Below are positions 21,190-33,600 of a stretch of DNA of 64,000 nt, piece after piece. Origin of the DNA: Ilex aquifolium (Eukaryota; Streptophyta; Magnoliopsida; Aquifoliales; Aquifoliaceae); contig OX637394.1 of the NCBI GenBank assembly GCA_951799425.1, forward strand, positions 38,581,001 through 38,645,000, given 5' to 3'. Under the pieces are notes generated by a model that saw only the letters and a program-made list of their open reading frames with translations, had not been told where the DNA came from and ran no database searches. A program made the translations under genes and the position numbers. Every line of letters starts with the position of its first letter. Within the stretch, counting starts at the first letter, position 1.

Positions 21190-23690
21190 CGATCGACATT
21201 ATTTTGTGCATCCAACTGTTCGGCTTCATGATGGAGTTGTTGATGTTCAAACAATAGTCTGTTACCAACTATTTAATTCCAATTCCCAATTGGTTGTGGC
21301 ATGGGCGGAAATTCGACTAAACTTTTGCCCGACTCATAGAGCAACTGGTCTAATAAATATATACCATAATCTTCAATTTGATACTAAGAAGGATTAGAAA
21401 TGTCAAACATTGTACTATTAATCTTGTGCTCTAGGTCATCACATATATGCAATGAAAATTGATTCCATAAATCAAGTGGATCCAACGGAGAGCATTCCGT
21501 GAGAATAATACGAAATAGTCTCCTCAACTGATGTCCCGTTTTCATATATGAAGCTTCTTACATACATTGTACCCATTTTCCATCATCTTCCAGAAGTCCC
21601 CTTGCAACACATGCTGATTTGAAAGTGTTGTACATAACACCATCTACCGTGCGTAAGTTATCAAATGATGTTGATCCATTTACAATAGTTAGTAACAAAC
21701 GCAGATAAAATCGCTCACCTGAATTGGGGCTAGCAAAGTACATTCTACCAATTGCGTACCCCTTTTGTCTAGGTGTCCATTTATGTGTTTTCTTATTCAA
21801 AACAATTTTTTGTGGAAACTCCTGGTAGGTCAATGCACGTGCAGATTCATTTGAAGTACAACATGTAAAATATCCAGTGAAGGTTGTATCTTGTTGTGTA
21901 CCTCTAGAAATGATTTCACCTATTGGTTCGACCATATTAAAAATAACACGATGCATCCCAGGTAAATGAAGTTCTAAACGTACAACAGTTGGAATCTCTT
22001 CATGCAAATGATTACCAAATAATCGCCAAGCAGCTTCGGGCGATACAATATACCTTGTATCAATATATTGTTGGATCTCATTTCCTCCTCCCAGCATCAA
22101 CGTGGTACGATCATGACCCTTGTAAATATATTTGTGAATGTACTTCACACATCTTATTCCCGCACAAAATTCCACATTGATATGGCAATTGAACATTTTG
22201 GAAAGATACGGATTATATGGCACAACATCCCTCTTATCAACTTGTTGCCCCTCTCTCACTGTATACACGCGACCATTATTATGACGATGATAGAAAGGAT
22301 ATCCATCTTCGTCCACACTTTTTGATTCTACAAATGTTCGAGGAAACCTCTTAGTGCACCCGCCATTTTCCATACATGATGCTAAAGGATTGTGAGCACC
22401 ACATGGTCCATGTACCATACAACTTTTGATTGTATCAAAAAGAATAGGGTTATCGTCAGGATCAAGAAATTCAGCACATACCACGTTGTCTACTTGAGCA
22501 TAGGATTGAATTTTATCAGGGGCATGAAGAAACAGAAGTGCATGCATATGTGGTAGGCCCCGTTTTTGGAATTCGATTGTAAAAACATACGCTACCTTTT
22601 TTCCAATCAATTGTGTTGCTTTTATCTCCTTCATCAAAAATTTCTCTTTAACTCAAAAACTCTCGCAACTAAATCAGGACGGTCATAAACTGATTGATGT
22701 TGTAACAAAGCTGAAGAAATCTCAGGCTAGTTGGGATTTGCAGTCATGGTGAGAAATATATCAGGGTGTTGATTGTACCTTGTAATAGCCATTGAATCTT
22801 GAAATATTTCAAACATATTCCTTGCGCTACCAGTGAAGGAAGATGGAAAAATCATTCGCTGACTAATTTGTTCAATACCCAGCTCATCAACACAAACGTA
22901 TGTAAGGCCTTTGTACAGTTCAACACGAAATTTCGATTGATTAAGCTTATAGTATGTCAACCGATTTTGTTCAGTAGAAGCCCAAGCATCAACTAAATAC
23001 TCCTGGAATAATTCTCCCCCCCCCCCCCCCCCCTCAAAATTGTTGAATATTCAGTTGGACGTTTGAAACAAACGACAACTATGATATTGCAACTTAGTAA
23101 GTCGATTAGTTGAGGGTCTACCAAGTGAACTATCCCACTGTCTCAACTCAGGTTCCCATCCAAGTTCGCCGCGGGGGAACAATAACACATAATGCAAGGG
23201 TAAATATGTGGGGTGACACTCATTAATCTGCATCAACTCATTATTTCCTTTTAAATGTAAAACGATATATCTCATTCCACTTGACTCAGTGCCATCTCCG
23301 GGTAATATTACCGCAAGCTCTTCTGTGGTAGGGAGATTATATCTTTGTCGATCTAATGCTGGGTGATAATGAGGATAAGCTGGTAAATTTTGACCTGCCA
23401 AATCTGATTGACTTAAAATCTCGTAAGCTTGCTGGAATTTATCTGGGAATGGATTTACATGCAACAAACAGTCTTGAATGATTTCTAAAACGTCCATTTG
23501 CAACTGAGGATTTCTACGACTATGAACATCTAAGACTGCAATAGGATCATAAATGTATAGTTGACTGTATATTGATTCTTGATTTGGTTGTGGTATGAGT
23601 GATCATGTTCGATGGCGTAATTCTCCATGTATAGTGAATGACGTAGGACCATTTCTTGTCACTAATCTTGGATCTAGTGTAGCACCAGAG
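21190..23690 (-). pseudogene. Helitron Rep (HUH) protein fragment, helicase part missing
   Basis: The minus strand encodes a Helitron_like_N protein in pieces: about 23620-23050, 22960-22727 and the open 22637-21558, followed by a further matching stretch to about 21230. The main piece has the HUH-type motif FQKRGLPHMHALLFL (residues 23-37 of the 22637 frame) and the paired catalytic tyrosines KYIHKYIYKG (Y166 and Y170). A poly-C run of about 18 bases at 23017 and several stops break the N-terminal half. The fragment ends near RLNDAQHVAY, just as the Pif1-type helicase would begin. Helitron ends were not found, so this may be a captured or truncated piece. In the family Rep nicks and joins DNA during rolling-circle transposition. 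Confidence 0.88.
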
Positions 23691-24249
23691 CTAAAGAGCT
23701 AAAGAAGCAGAAACGAAGCCGAAACGAAAAGTCTAGAAATGAAGCAACCACCTCGAATCTGAGAAATCCAAAATGAATGGAAGCCTAAAAAGAAGGAGAT
23801 GAGCAGAGCAAATGACGTACCTAGCTTAAGGCAATCAACAACCAAAGACCCAGGATAAATCTAAGGAATAGACTGAGCTAGCCTCGTAGAATCTTTGGAA
23901 TGAATTTGGGAAATTGCCAATAAAACCCTAGATCATGAGTAGATTGGGGAAGAAGAAATCGCGAAGAAGAAGGAAAAGGAGAAAAATCTGGAGAAAGAAT
24001 GCGAAGAGAATTTGAAGTGATGAAGAAGGCGGTTTCGTCTACTGATGTATTTAAGGCTAGTGTACGGACGAACACGTGGAGCCAGAGGACAAAGGATGTG
24101 GGCGAAAAACGAGGAGAAGTAACTCATTGCACGTTTGCAAAGCCGTAAAAATGGAGAAACGTCCCATCATGCGAATTTCAAGGTAAAACCAAGCTAACCC
24201 CGCTCCCTAGCTCAAAAGCCAGCCCTAGTTCAGGTAACTTACCTGACTA
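23690..24249 (-). other. 3' non-coding region of the plus-strand element, with antisense promoter-like sequence
   Basis: No ORF recognised. On the minus strand a CTTAAATAC word near 24050 is followed by a pyrimidine-rich leader (24045-23930) and a possible 5' intron start (AGGTACGTC near 23820). This is the place and direction where Tat elements carry an antisense ORF; its coding part has been lost to the Helitron fragment. Confidence 0.4.
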
Positions 24250-24265
24250 GGGGCTGGGGGGCAAC
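24250..24265 (+). promoter_or_regulatory. Polypurine tract before the 3' LTR
   Basis: GGGGCTGGGGGGCAAC lies immediately upstream of TGATGATACC, where plus-strand priming occurs in LTR retrotransposons. Confidence 0.75.
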
Positions 24266-24866
24266 TGATGATACCCAGAAAATGTATAAAGTTGCGCTCG
24301 AGTATTTACCTCGAACCTTCCCAGCTCAGACATTCAGCTCGTCTTGGTTGGCCAAGAAACTTGAGGTCAGACCTCCCGTCCCTGCAACTACACCCCCACA
24401 AGGGCAGCACAAAAGACAGCTAGCTTCCACCCGAGTGCCACCCAAGTAGTAACGACAGTAATGTGCGTATATCCAGGCAGAAAAATCGCAACTACCCCAA
24501 CACCCTCCACAGCCGTTGCATGATACTAGCAACCGTTACAAGGAGGAGGCAAGGATCTCGCCGAAGATCAAGCGAAGCCCAGAATCAACTATAAATAAGA
24601 GGCATAACCTCAGCAGCCAATAAACAAGCAATTGTAGCCTAATCCAATATTATGTGTAATTTTCCCTTTATCAATATATTTCCCAAGAGCAAGAGACTCC
24701 CTTGAAAGTGGATTAACCCAGCTCCCGAGCTGGTGAACCACTATAAATTCTCTGTGTGTTGACCCCCTTTCCCTTGTCCAAATCTTAGGAACCTAGGAGC
24801 TCAGACTGAGTTACTCAGTACCCATCAATTTCTTATCTGTGTTCTGTCATGCTACAAACATCATCA
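24266..24866 (+). repeat. 3' LTR
   Basis: This 601-bp LTR is the partner of 10360-10960 and is followed by TSD ACTAC (24867-24871). Its last 370 bases are copied again at 26210-26579 by a tandem duplication. Confidence 0.93.
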
Positions 24867-26209
24867 ACTACTTTTCTTTAAAAAAATTCATGTACAACCA
24901 AAAAATAAAATAAAATGTTTTGGTGAAAATTTTTATATATTTGGCAAATGGTTTGGTGGTTTTGCAAATAGTTTTTGTTCACAACTTTTGGTTCATAAGT
25001 TTTTATTTTTGGCCATCCAACCTGTGCTATCTCTGTGTATATGTATATATACATATTTTATTAATATCCACACAACCTATTGAGATCTAATTTTAATTAG
25101 ACAAAATGGATAATTTACTTGAATGGGGACAAAATGGGTATTTCACAAATTAATTTTGTTCACATTATCATAGCCAAGTTTGTCCACCAACGCTGCATTA
25201 ATGGAAGGGTGAATTGGTTACAAGTTGTCACTTTCAAAAGGGGTGCAGTGTAATTCTAAGAACAACAATAGGTTCAGTGAAATTTTCAGAAACTAAGAGG
25301 GGTGTCATTGTAATTTACCCTTTTTTTTTATTTAACCTATCAAACATGTCATTAGTGTCTACTTTGTACTTTTCCAGTAATTTGATTGTGTTTAGAATTG
25401 TGCAGTTGTATTTTGGTACGGGTATGAATTATTATTTTTATTTCATTTTATACATTTAACTATAAAATTTTTCATATTACATTCTAAAGTATCAATTTTG
25501 TTTCACATTAATCTAATAGATAACAACAAACTAAAAAATCTTTCAAATGAGGGAGAGAAACCCCAAAGAGCTTTCCGTCAAGGGCCTAGAACCACTTTAT
25601 TACAAAGTCATTAACGAGTTTTTTTTTTTGACCTGCACATGTACAATTGACATTTTTTTATTGACAGTAAAGACAACTCACATGTGTATTTATCATAAAA
25701 AAAATTAACGTTTATTATCTATTGGAGTGATATGAAATAAAATTGATACTTTAGGGTGTAATGTGAGAAATTTTATAGTTGAGAGTGTAAAGTAAAATAA
25801 AGGTAATAGTTCAAGGGATAATATATAATTTACCCAAAAAAACAAAAAACTTTTTGAAAATACACTGCTGGGATGAGATTTGAATCTCAAACCTCTCAAT
25901 TAAGGCCACATTAAATACTACCATTTGATTGTGGTACCCACGACTTCAATAATACAGTCTATTTAATACTACCCATCACTGTTTGAGTTGCAATCAGCAT
26001 AGTATTATATGTGAGATTAATTAGAATTATGCTTGGTATGTTCTGGTCTTTCTATATTCCCTAACTAAACCATTAAATAATAGAAAACTTGTCTTTCTAG
26101 ATTTCCTAATCCAAACCATGAAATAAAAATATAAATAATTAGACAACTTGTCTTTCTAGATTACCCAAACCAAACCATGATTAGTCAGATTGCGTTCTTT
26201 CTAGACTAT
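24497..26209. repeat. Tandem duplication, copy A (1713 bp)
   Basis: From CCAACACCCTCC in the 3' LTR to the junction at 26209. It contains the LTR end, TSD, the right half of the split TIR element and AT-rich flank. Copy B starts at 26210 with the same bases. At the junction the LTR word ACCCCAACACC meets TACCCAAACC, a microhomology of CCAA. Confidence 0.9.
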
Positions 26210-27805
26210 CCAACACCCTCCACAGCCGTTGCATGGTAGTAGCAACCGTTACAAGGCGGAGGCAAGGATCTTGCCGAAGATCAAGCGAAGCTCAGGATCA
26301 ACTATAAATAAGAGACATAACCCTCAGCAGAAAATACACAAGCAATTGTAGCCTAATCCAATATTCTGTGTAATTTTCCCTTTATCAATATATTTCTCAG
26401 GAGCAAGAGACTCCCTTGAAAGTGGATTAACCAAGCTCCCGAGCTGGTGAACCATTATAAACTCTCTGTATGTTAACCCTCTTTCCCTTGTCCAAATCTT
26501 AGAAGCCTAGGAGCTCAGACTGAGTTACTCAGTACCCATCAATTTCTTATCTGTGTTCTGTCGTACTACAAACATCATCAACTACTTTTCTTTAAAAAAA
26601 TTCATGTACAACCAAAAAATAAAATAAAATGTTTTGGTGAAAATTTTTATATATTTGGCAAATGGTTTGGTGGTTTTGCAAATAGTTTTTGTTCACAACT
26701 TTTGATTCATAAGTTTTTATTTTTGGCCATCCAACCTCTGCTATCTCTGTGTATATGTATATATACATATTTTATTAATATCCACACAACCTATTGAGAT
26801 CTAATTTTAATTAGACAAAATGGATAATTTACTTGAATGGGGACAAAATGGGTATTTCAGAATTTAATTTTGTTCACATTATCATAGCCAAGTTTGTCCA
26901 CCAACGCTGCATTAATGGAAGGGTGAATTGGTTACAAGTTGTCACTTTCAAAAGGGGTGCAGTGTAATTCTAAGAACAACAATTGGTTCAGTGAAATTTT
27001 CAGAAACTAAGAGGAGTGTCATTGTAATTTACCGTTTTTTTTATTTAACCTATCAAACATGTCATTAGTGTCTACTTTGTACTTTTCCAGTAATTTGATT
27101 GTGTTTGGAATTGTGCAGTTGTATTTTGGTACCGGTATGAATTATTATTTTTATTTCATTTTATACCTTTAACTATAAAATTTTTCATATTACATTCTAA
27201 AGTATCAATTTTGTTTCACATTAATCTAATAGATAATAACAAACTTAAAAATCTTTCAAATGAGGGAGAGAAACCCCAAAGAGCTTTCCGTCAAGGGCCT
27301 AGAACCACTTTATTTTATTTTTTTTGCAACCAAATGGTTGCTAGACAAAGTCATTAATGATTTTTTTTTTTTTTTGACCTGCACATGTACAATTAACATT
27401 TTTTTATTGACAATACAACCAACTCACATGTGTATTTATCATAAAAAAAAATTAACATTCATTATCTATTGGAGTGATATGAAATAAAATTGATACTTTA
27501 GGGTGTAATGTGAGAAATTTTATAGTTGAGAGTGTAAAGTAAAATAAAGGTAATAGTTCAAGGGATAAAGTGTAATTTACCCAAAAAAACAAAAAACTTT
27601 TTGAAAATACACTGCTGGGATGAGATTTGAATCTCAAACCTCTCAATTAAGGCCACATTAAATACTACCATTTGATTGTGGTACCCACGACTTCAATAAT
27701 ACAGTCTATTTAATACTACCAATCACTGTTTGAGTTGCAATCAGCATGGTATTATATGTGAGATTAATTAGAATTATGCTTGGTATGTTCTGGTTTTTGT
27801 ATATT

Positions 27806-30800
27806 GAGTAATGCTATTGGGACCTAATTTCCTGACCTAAAATACTGACCTAATGATGTGGCGAATGATGTGGATTTGCCACATCAGCAACTCCTCCAGT
27901 TATACAATTTTTAGATTTTCCCGCATAACTCTCCCACAGCCAATTATTTAACATAAACAAAAAAAAAAAAAAACTCAAAAGCCATCACTTTCCCTATTCC
28001 CATGGGCGAAGGTCTGCCTTCTCCTTTACCATCGATCTCGAATCTTCATTTTCCCTCTCTCTCTTTCCCTCCCCCTCGTTTATTTATTTATTGGGTGCTC
28101 TATATTATTCTTACAGAGGTATGATAAAAATGGTTTTTAAACTGCTCGACAAAATTTCTGTGTGAAACAATTTGAAGGCAGGAGGTTTTTTTATGGCAAA
28201 ACTATTAGTTGTTGAAGTATCTTATTGTATTATTACTAGCATTCTACGAAAAATTAAAACCAAGGTAGTGTAAAAGAAATTAATAAGCTTTAGAGTGAAT
28301 AAATTAACCCTATAAGAGATGTTTGATGATAAAGGTTGATTGGGTTGTTGTGACCACTGCTGCTCTGCTTTTATGCTGAAGTTTCTGGGTGTAATGGTTT
28401 AGCAGGCTTGCCTTGTTCTTCTTGAAGTTTCTGCAATTCTTGTCTAAAATGTAGCTGCCTTCAAAGTATTTTGAAGGATTAAAGCCAAGCAAGTGTAAAT
28501 TTGTATTTTGATTATTTCTCATGTAATTTTTTGATTCTTGTAATTCTTGGGTTCAATCTATAAAATGTTTCTTTTAAAAAAAAAAGAACCTATGAGAGAT
28601 ACAATCATCATTATAATTCAACGGGTTTTATCCTATTGCACTAGAATTCGGTCCAAAAAATGCACATATTTTAAACCAATATTTTAATTAAACCAATATT
28701 TTTTTATATATCCTTTTCTTTTGCTGGTTACTTTAAAGCAATGATATGTTCCATTTTTTTTTGGGTTCAGCTTTATTGGTGTTTGATAGGATGGAAAGGG
28801 AATCTTCAAGTACTATACAAGCGAATGAAGAAAATGTTGGGATTGAAATGGATGATGTAGTAATGGACGACGAAGTGGAAGAGCCCAAGGTTGGGATGAT
28901 GTTTGATAGCTATGAAGATTTGTTTGACTATTACACAACTTATGGGAAGCGATTGGGGTTCCCAGTTAAGAGAAGATCATCAACAAAATCAGATGACGGA
29001 CAGTTGAAATATATATTGGTTGCTTGTTCTCGATCAGGAAAATCACAACGCACTACAAAAAATCCTCTCAAGCCACATCCAAGCATACAAACAGGTTGTA
29101 AGGCTAAAGTCCTAGCAGTTTTATGCCCCGAGGGAAAGTGGCGATTGAGCACTGTCATACTTGATCATAACCATGAGATAAGTCCAACCAAAACTCGCTT
29201 TTTTCGATGCAATAGAGTAATGAAGCCACATGTAAAACGAAGGCTTGAGTTGAATGACAGGGCTGAGATTAGTTGGATTTTCAGCTGGATTTTCTGCTTT
29301 AAACAGTCTTTTCATGTCAATTTTCACACCATTCAGCTGGTCCATGGGCTGCTGTGTTTTTTTTTTGGAGTTAATTAATGTCTGAAGCTGTCCAATGCAC
29401 TGATTCACATTACTGTTCTGAAGATGCTGCAGCTGATTTCTTATTATTTGAGTTGGACTCTTATTTGACTTGGACTCTTATTTGAGTTGCTTCAGCATGT
29501 TTTATCTTCAATGCACTGTCTTATTATCTCTATTGCCTCTCCTTCATCAAAAAATGAACTAGAAAAAAAGAGTTTACTTGAGTGTAATTGCTTGCTTTGT
29601 GGCCAGCAGTCTCTCCAGATTGGATTTTAAGTCAATGGCATCACACAGGATTTTCATGGCAGCACATGTGTGTGCAACCTTGCTAGAATTCAAACTCTTT
29701 AACTCACAGATTTAACAAATGTGCAAATCAAAATGAAAAATTCCTAAACCTTGTAGATTGTCATCACATTCATCAAAGGGCAAAAGTAATCATTTCCCTT
29801 CCATTATTTTTGCATAAATAAAACTAAATGTGTTTACATGACAAATGCATACAATTTTGAAGCCACTTCTACAGTAAAAGCTTCACCAAGTACTACAATT
29901 TCACCCCAGTAATCCAATTAACAACAACACTCATACCCCACTCCAATAACAACTAGTCCCAAGACTAGACAAAGTGCGATATCGACTCTCTTTTCCTTAA
30001 CCAGAACCTAAGAAATTCAAAACAACATTGTTTGAGGCAATTCATCAAACAACTTGTAGACGAAGTCTAGCTGCAAAGTATTCCAATACAAGCACGTACC
30101 AAGAAGCCAAATGACAACAACACTCATACCCCCACACCATCTTTACCAGCAAAGTGTCGTACTCCATGGCACTGCCATCACCCACCTCAGACTGAATAAG
30201 GAAAATTGAAACCCAATAACCCTGCTCTGATTTAAGGAAAAATCATTCAGTATCAATGATTCAACTTTTTTCCTCAAAATGAATGAGGGCAATCGAAACC
30301 CATTAAACCCTCTTCAAATTCAAGGAAACCCCATTTCACGGCCCACCTCTTCTTCTCAAAATCTTTCAACTTTCTTCATGAGAATGAATAAGGCAATCGA
30401 AACCCATTAACTCTTTTCGGATTCAAGAAAAACCCATCTCAACTCAATCAAGCGTCGATTTCTTTTTCCTCCTCAGATTCAACAAATAAAACAGAGGTGA
30501 ACAGAGACGAATACTGAAAAAGAAGGAGAGGGGAGGGGTTTAATGGGTGATCCCAAATGGGTAAGTGACAGATTTTGATAAAACAGAGGAAAAGAAAAAG
30601 AGAGAGAGGGAAAATGAAGATTCGAGATCGATGGTAAAGGAGAAGGCAGATCTTCGCCCATGGGAATAGGGAAAGTGATGGCTTTTGAGTTTTTTTTTTT
30701 TTTGTTTCTGTGAAATTGGCTGTGGAAAAGTTATGCGGGAAAATCTAAAAATTGTATAGCTGGAGGAGTTGCTGATGTGGCAAATCCACATCATTCGCCA

Positions 30801-30853
30801 CATCATTAGGTCAGTATTTTAGGTCAGGAAATTAGGTCCCAATAGCATTACTC
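27806..30853. mobile_element. MULE with 260-bp terminal inverted repeats
   Basis: Terminal inverted repeats at 27806-28066 and 30592-30853 are nearly identical, starting GAGTAATGCTATTGGGACC. The 9-bp TSD TTGTATATT is at 27797-27805 and 30854-30862, as for Mutator-like elements. The matching empty site is in copy A at 26050-26058. The interior holds a FAR1-type DNA-binding domain ORF (28791-29378) and no recognisable transposase core, so the element is non-autonomous. The rest (28070-28790 and 29380-30590) is non-coding AT-rich sequence. Confidence 0.95.
28791..29378 (+). CDS. FAR1/FHY3-type DNA-binding domain protein fragment in a MULE
   Basis: The ATG at 28791 gives a 195-residue frame: an acidic N-terminus (about 1-40), then a FAR1 DNA-binding domain (about 43-150) with GMMFDSYEDLFDYYTTYGKRLGF, a CSRSGK cysteine, GCKAKV cysteine and KWRLSTVILDHNHE, which carries the His pair. 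This is the WRKY-GCM1-like zinc finger of the FAR1 family, which itself descends from MULE transposases. After LELNDRAEI the sequence stops resembling FAR1 and becomes hydrophobic until a stop at 29378. The MULE core transposase and SWIM finger that follow in full-length FAR1 proteins are absent. It may be a captured host exon or the remnant of the MULE's own transposase. If expressed it could bind DNA but not cut it. An upstream in-frame ATG at 28746 is less likely. Confidence 0.75.
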   Translation: MERESSSTIQANEENVGIEMDDVVMDDEVEEPKVGMMFDSYEDLFDYYTTYGKRLGFPVKRRSSTKSDDGQLKYILVACSRSGKSQRTTKNPLKPHPSIQTGCKAKVLAVLCPEGKWRLSTVILDHNHEISPTKTRFFRCNRVMKPHVKRRLELNDRAEISWIFSWIFCFKQSFHVNFHTIQLVHGLLCFFFGVN

Positions 30854-31012
30854 TTGTATATTCCCTAACTAAACCATTAAATAATAGACAACTTGTCTTT
30901 CTAGATTACCTAATCCAAACCATGAAATAAAAATATAAATAATTAGACAACTTGTCTTTCTATATTACCCAAACCAAACCATGATTAGTCGGATTGCGGT
31001 CTTTCTAGATTA

Positions 31013-31266
31013 CCCAAACCAAAGATAAGAGATCAACTAATATGAATATATAATTAGTCGGTCTGTGGTCTAACATTAATAAGTCATTTTGTCGTGACAA
31101 GCCAGTTTAATTAATTTTTTGAGAAAAAATGTTTAATTTTTGCATTTGAAGGTTCCTTGATCTTGTATCATATAAATTGGTGTAGAATTAAATAATTTAT
31201 TATTTAGTTTTTTTTATATATATCAAAAAGGTTATTAATTTATGTCCACATATCTGTAATGGAGTT
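31013..31266. other. AT-rich intergenic sequence
   Basis: Nothing recognisable between the duplicated segment and the next LTR. Confidence 0.3.
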
Positions 31267-31271
31267 CGATG

Positions 31272-33421
31272 TGTAAAACCCGAAAAAAAAGTTTATTAAA
31301 AATCCTAATTACAGGAGTAAAATAATAATTAATTGTTAAAGTACGGGTCAAAAGCATAAATTTTTTTAAAAATAAATTAGAGAATATATATATATAAGTG
31401 GAAGACAAAAGTCTTCCACTTTTGTTTTCTTCTCCAGAACTGCCGAGAGAGTGAGAGAGAGAAAAGGTGAGTTTTTTTTTTTTCTCTTTCCTTCTTTCTT
31501 AGATATACGAAGATTTAACCGTCTAATCGCTTCGGGCCAAGAATTAAATTTGCTCTACGCAACCACACCAAATATCATATTTTTCTCCAAAAATATCAAG
31601 TACGAAAATTTAGGCCTAAAACTTGAGAAGTTAAATTTGGGCTTTCCTTGGAGTCTACTACGTGGGCTCACGCTACGAGAGGTAGGGTTTCCCCTATTTA
31701 GATGTAATTTCAACCTAAAATATGGCATATGAAATGAGCAGGCTAATGATGTATATTACATGTTAGGTCTTGACTAGTGTAACTAGCGGGGCAAATATAG
31801 GATTTATAAGTAACCTTGTAATTAGTAAAATCCTATTATAATTAACTTGGTGTAAGTTAATGTTAGTAATTTAAAGCATGTTAATTGTACATTAGCATGA
31901 CTTGATGTTTTAATGGTATATCAAGTTTAATAAAATTATTAGCTTGTTATGTGATTATGAAATAATTTGTATGTTAAGTGATTATTTAGCATATGATTAT
32001 TGTGGTGGACTTGTGCTTATGTTTATAGAATTAATAAACATGTTGCCATGTTGGAAGTAATAAACATACTATTTGTGTAAATTGATGTGCTTCTAGGTGT
32101 TTGTTTAAATGCCTAGGTGAATACAAGTATGTTAGTTGAGTTGATTATCTTATATAACATGCTTGAGATTGTGTTGAAAATGTCATTATATTGCATTCAG
32201 TATGTAATGGACATTGTAAATGGTATCAAAGACAATTGCACATTATATTGCATTATGCATGAGTTGCACTACATTCATGGGCATTGACATGGGTGGGAGT
32301 GTGTGCATGGTATGAAATCAATCACTACATAGGTGGTTGAACGTGGGCTCGGAAAAGTCGCACCAAGGTTTGGCTGAGTCGCACAGGAAATTAAATGGAT
32401 AAATGTGTTGGGGATAGCAAGAAGGGCTAAATTCTCCCTCGGGTGCAAGACCCACTTACTTGATTTATACACTTTCCGGCGGTGAAATTTCAGAAAAGTG
32501 TAATGGCGTAAATGGAGCCGCAGGTGGGATGTCCTGAAGATCTGTTGATGGTGTGGTGTCCCATTGGTGTAATACCATAAATCATCTCCCCACAAAGACA
32601 CAAGAAAATGAATTAATTAGTCATTGAGTGTATATAACACCAATGACAGGGGGCTTGGAATGCCCGGATACATACGCATGGCATTGCATGTGTTGTGGGA
32701 GCTCGGGATGGGGCTCGGTGTTGGTATTGCTTGCTTGAGTTGCATCTCATGCCATGACATGATTTATGACATTTGTTCATAATAGACATATTTGAATGAA
32801 TGCATAAAATGATTGTTGCATGTGACATTTCATATGCATTTAGGTTGAAAGGAATTCTCTATAGGAGTTACCCTATTGAGCGTTGACTCACCCTTTATGG
32901 GAACATTTTTCAGGTATCAGCCAGACATCCACCGAAGGCGAGGCCATGGGCCCGCTTTGACGACAGAGTCGGTCTGTGGCTCTTATTTTGACTTTGCAGT
33001 CCCTTGTATATGTTTACTTTTGGCCTTGTATAATTTTTGGAACAAAAACTTCTTTTATATTAAAAAGGCATGTATATGAGACTCTTTTGAGATATTTATT
33101 CTTTTATGAATGAATGTATGTAGTAATGATGATGATGGTAGTATATGATACTATGCATTTAAGTATGGATAAATGGACCCGGTGTGGTCAATATTGTACA
33201 TTGGACCTCGGATGGGTCATGTGATTGTATGATTACACAAGTTGTGTTTTGGGTAGAGTTCCCCGTACAAAGGAGACTCTGCCCAAATTTTGTTAAGTTA
33301 TGGATTCCGGTAAATGGAGTATAACGGCGTGGTATCGAATTACGAGGTATCCATGGGTATTCCGTGGGTTGATGGGTGATCAACCGGGTAATTACGGACA
33401 CCCGGATTTTGGGGCGTCACA
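31272..33421 (+). mobile_element. Solo LTR, 2.15 kb, chromovirus (Tekay/Del-like)
   Basis: The ends are TGTAAAACCCG and GGGGCGTCACA, with TSD CGATG at 31267-31271 and 33422-33426. This end type (TGTAA-ACCC to GGGCGTNACA) is characteristic of Del/Tekay-like Ty3/gypsy LTRs. A TATA run at 31385-31396 precedes a pyrimidine and GA-rich transcript start. No coding sequence. Confidence 0.88.
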
Positions 33422-33600
33422 CGATGAGAGAAAAAATATTATAATTATATGGTTTTTGATGCAAAACTAATATAAGCACGATGAGGACTATTTATGAGTT
33501 GTGTTGTGATGGACTCATAATGTGTTGTATCAAAATTTATTCATCATATACCTGATCTATTTATAATAATGTATAATTGAGATTATCTCTTATATAAGTA

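Larger units (their letters stand above)
10360..24866 (+). mobile_element. Tat-type Ty3/gypsy retrotransposon with nested insertions
   Basis: Both LTRs are exactly 601 bp and begin TGATGAT and end ATCATCA. The 5-bp TSD ACTAC is at 10355-10359 and 24867-24871. Inside are primer-binding site, gag, protease, RT and RNase H on the plus strand, then foreign fragments, then a polypurine tract before the 3' LTR. Integrase is missing. The proteins closely match those of the minus-strand element at 1-9179. Identical LTR length with some base differences suggests moderate age. Confidence 0.93.
10204..25320. mobile_element. Small TIR element split by the 14.5-kb retrotransposon
   Basis: GGGATAATTACAATGACACC at 10204 and its inverted counterpart GGTGTCATTGTAATTTACCC ending at 25320 are the two ends of one element of about 600 bp. 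They are followed by further matching inverted sequence (TTTCTGAAATTTCA near 10260 versus GAAATTTTCAGAAA near 25280). The retrotransposon 10360-24866 sits inside. The flanks are T tracts ending in TAT or TTTA, compatible with a 9-bp TSD. Confidence 0.6.
26210..31012. repeat. Tandem duplication, copy B, interrupted by a MULE
   Basis: 26210-27805 matches 24497-26058, and 30863-about 31012 matches 26059-26209. The 3-kb MULE lies between. Copies differ by scattered substitutions and by small indels, for example about 35 extra bases near 27312 in copy B. No gene is seen in the shared sequence. Confidence 0.9.
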
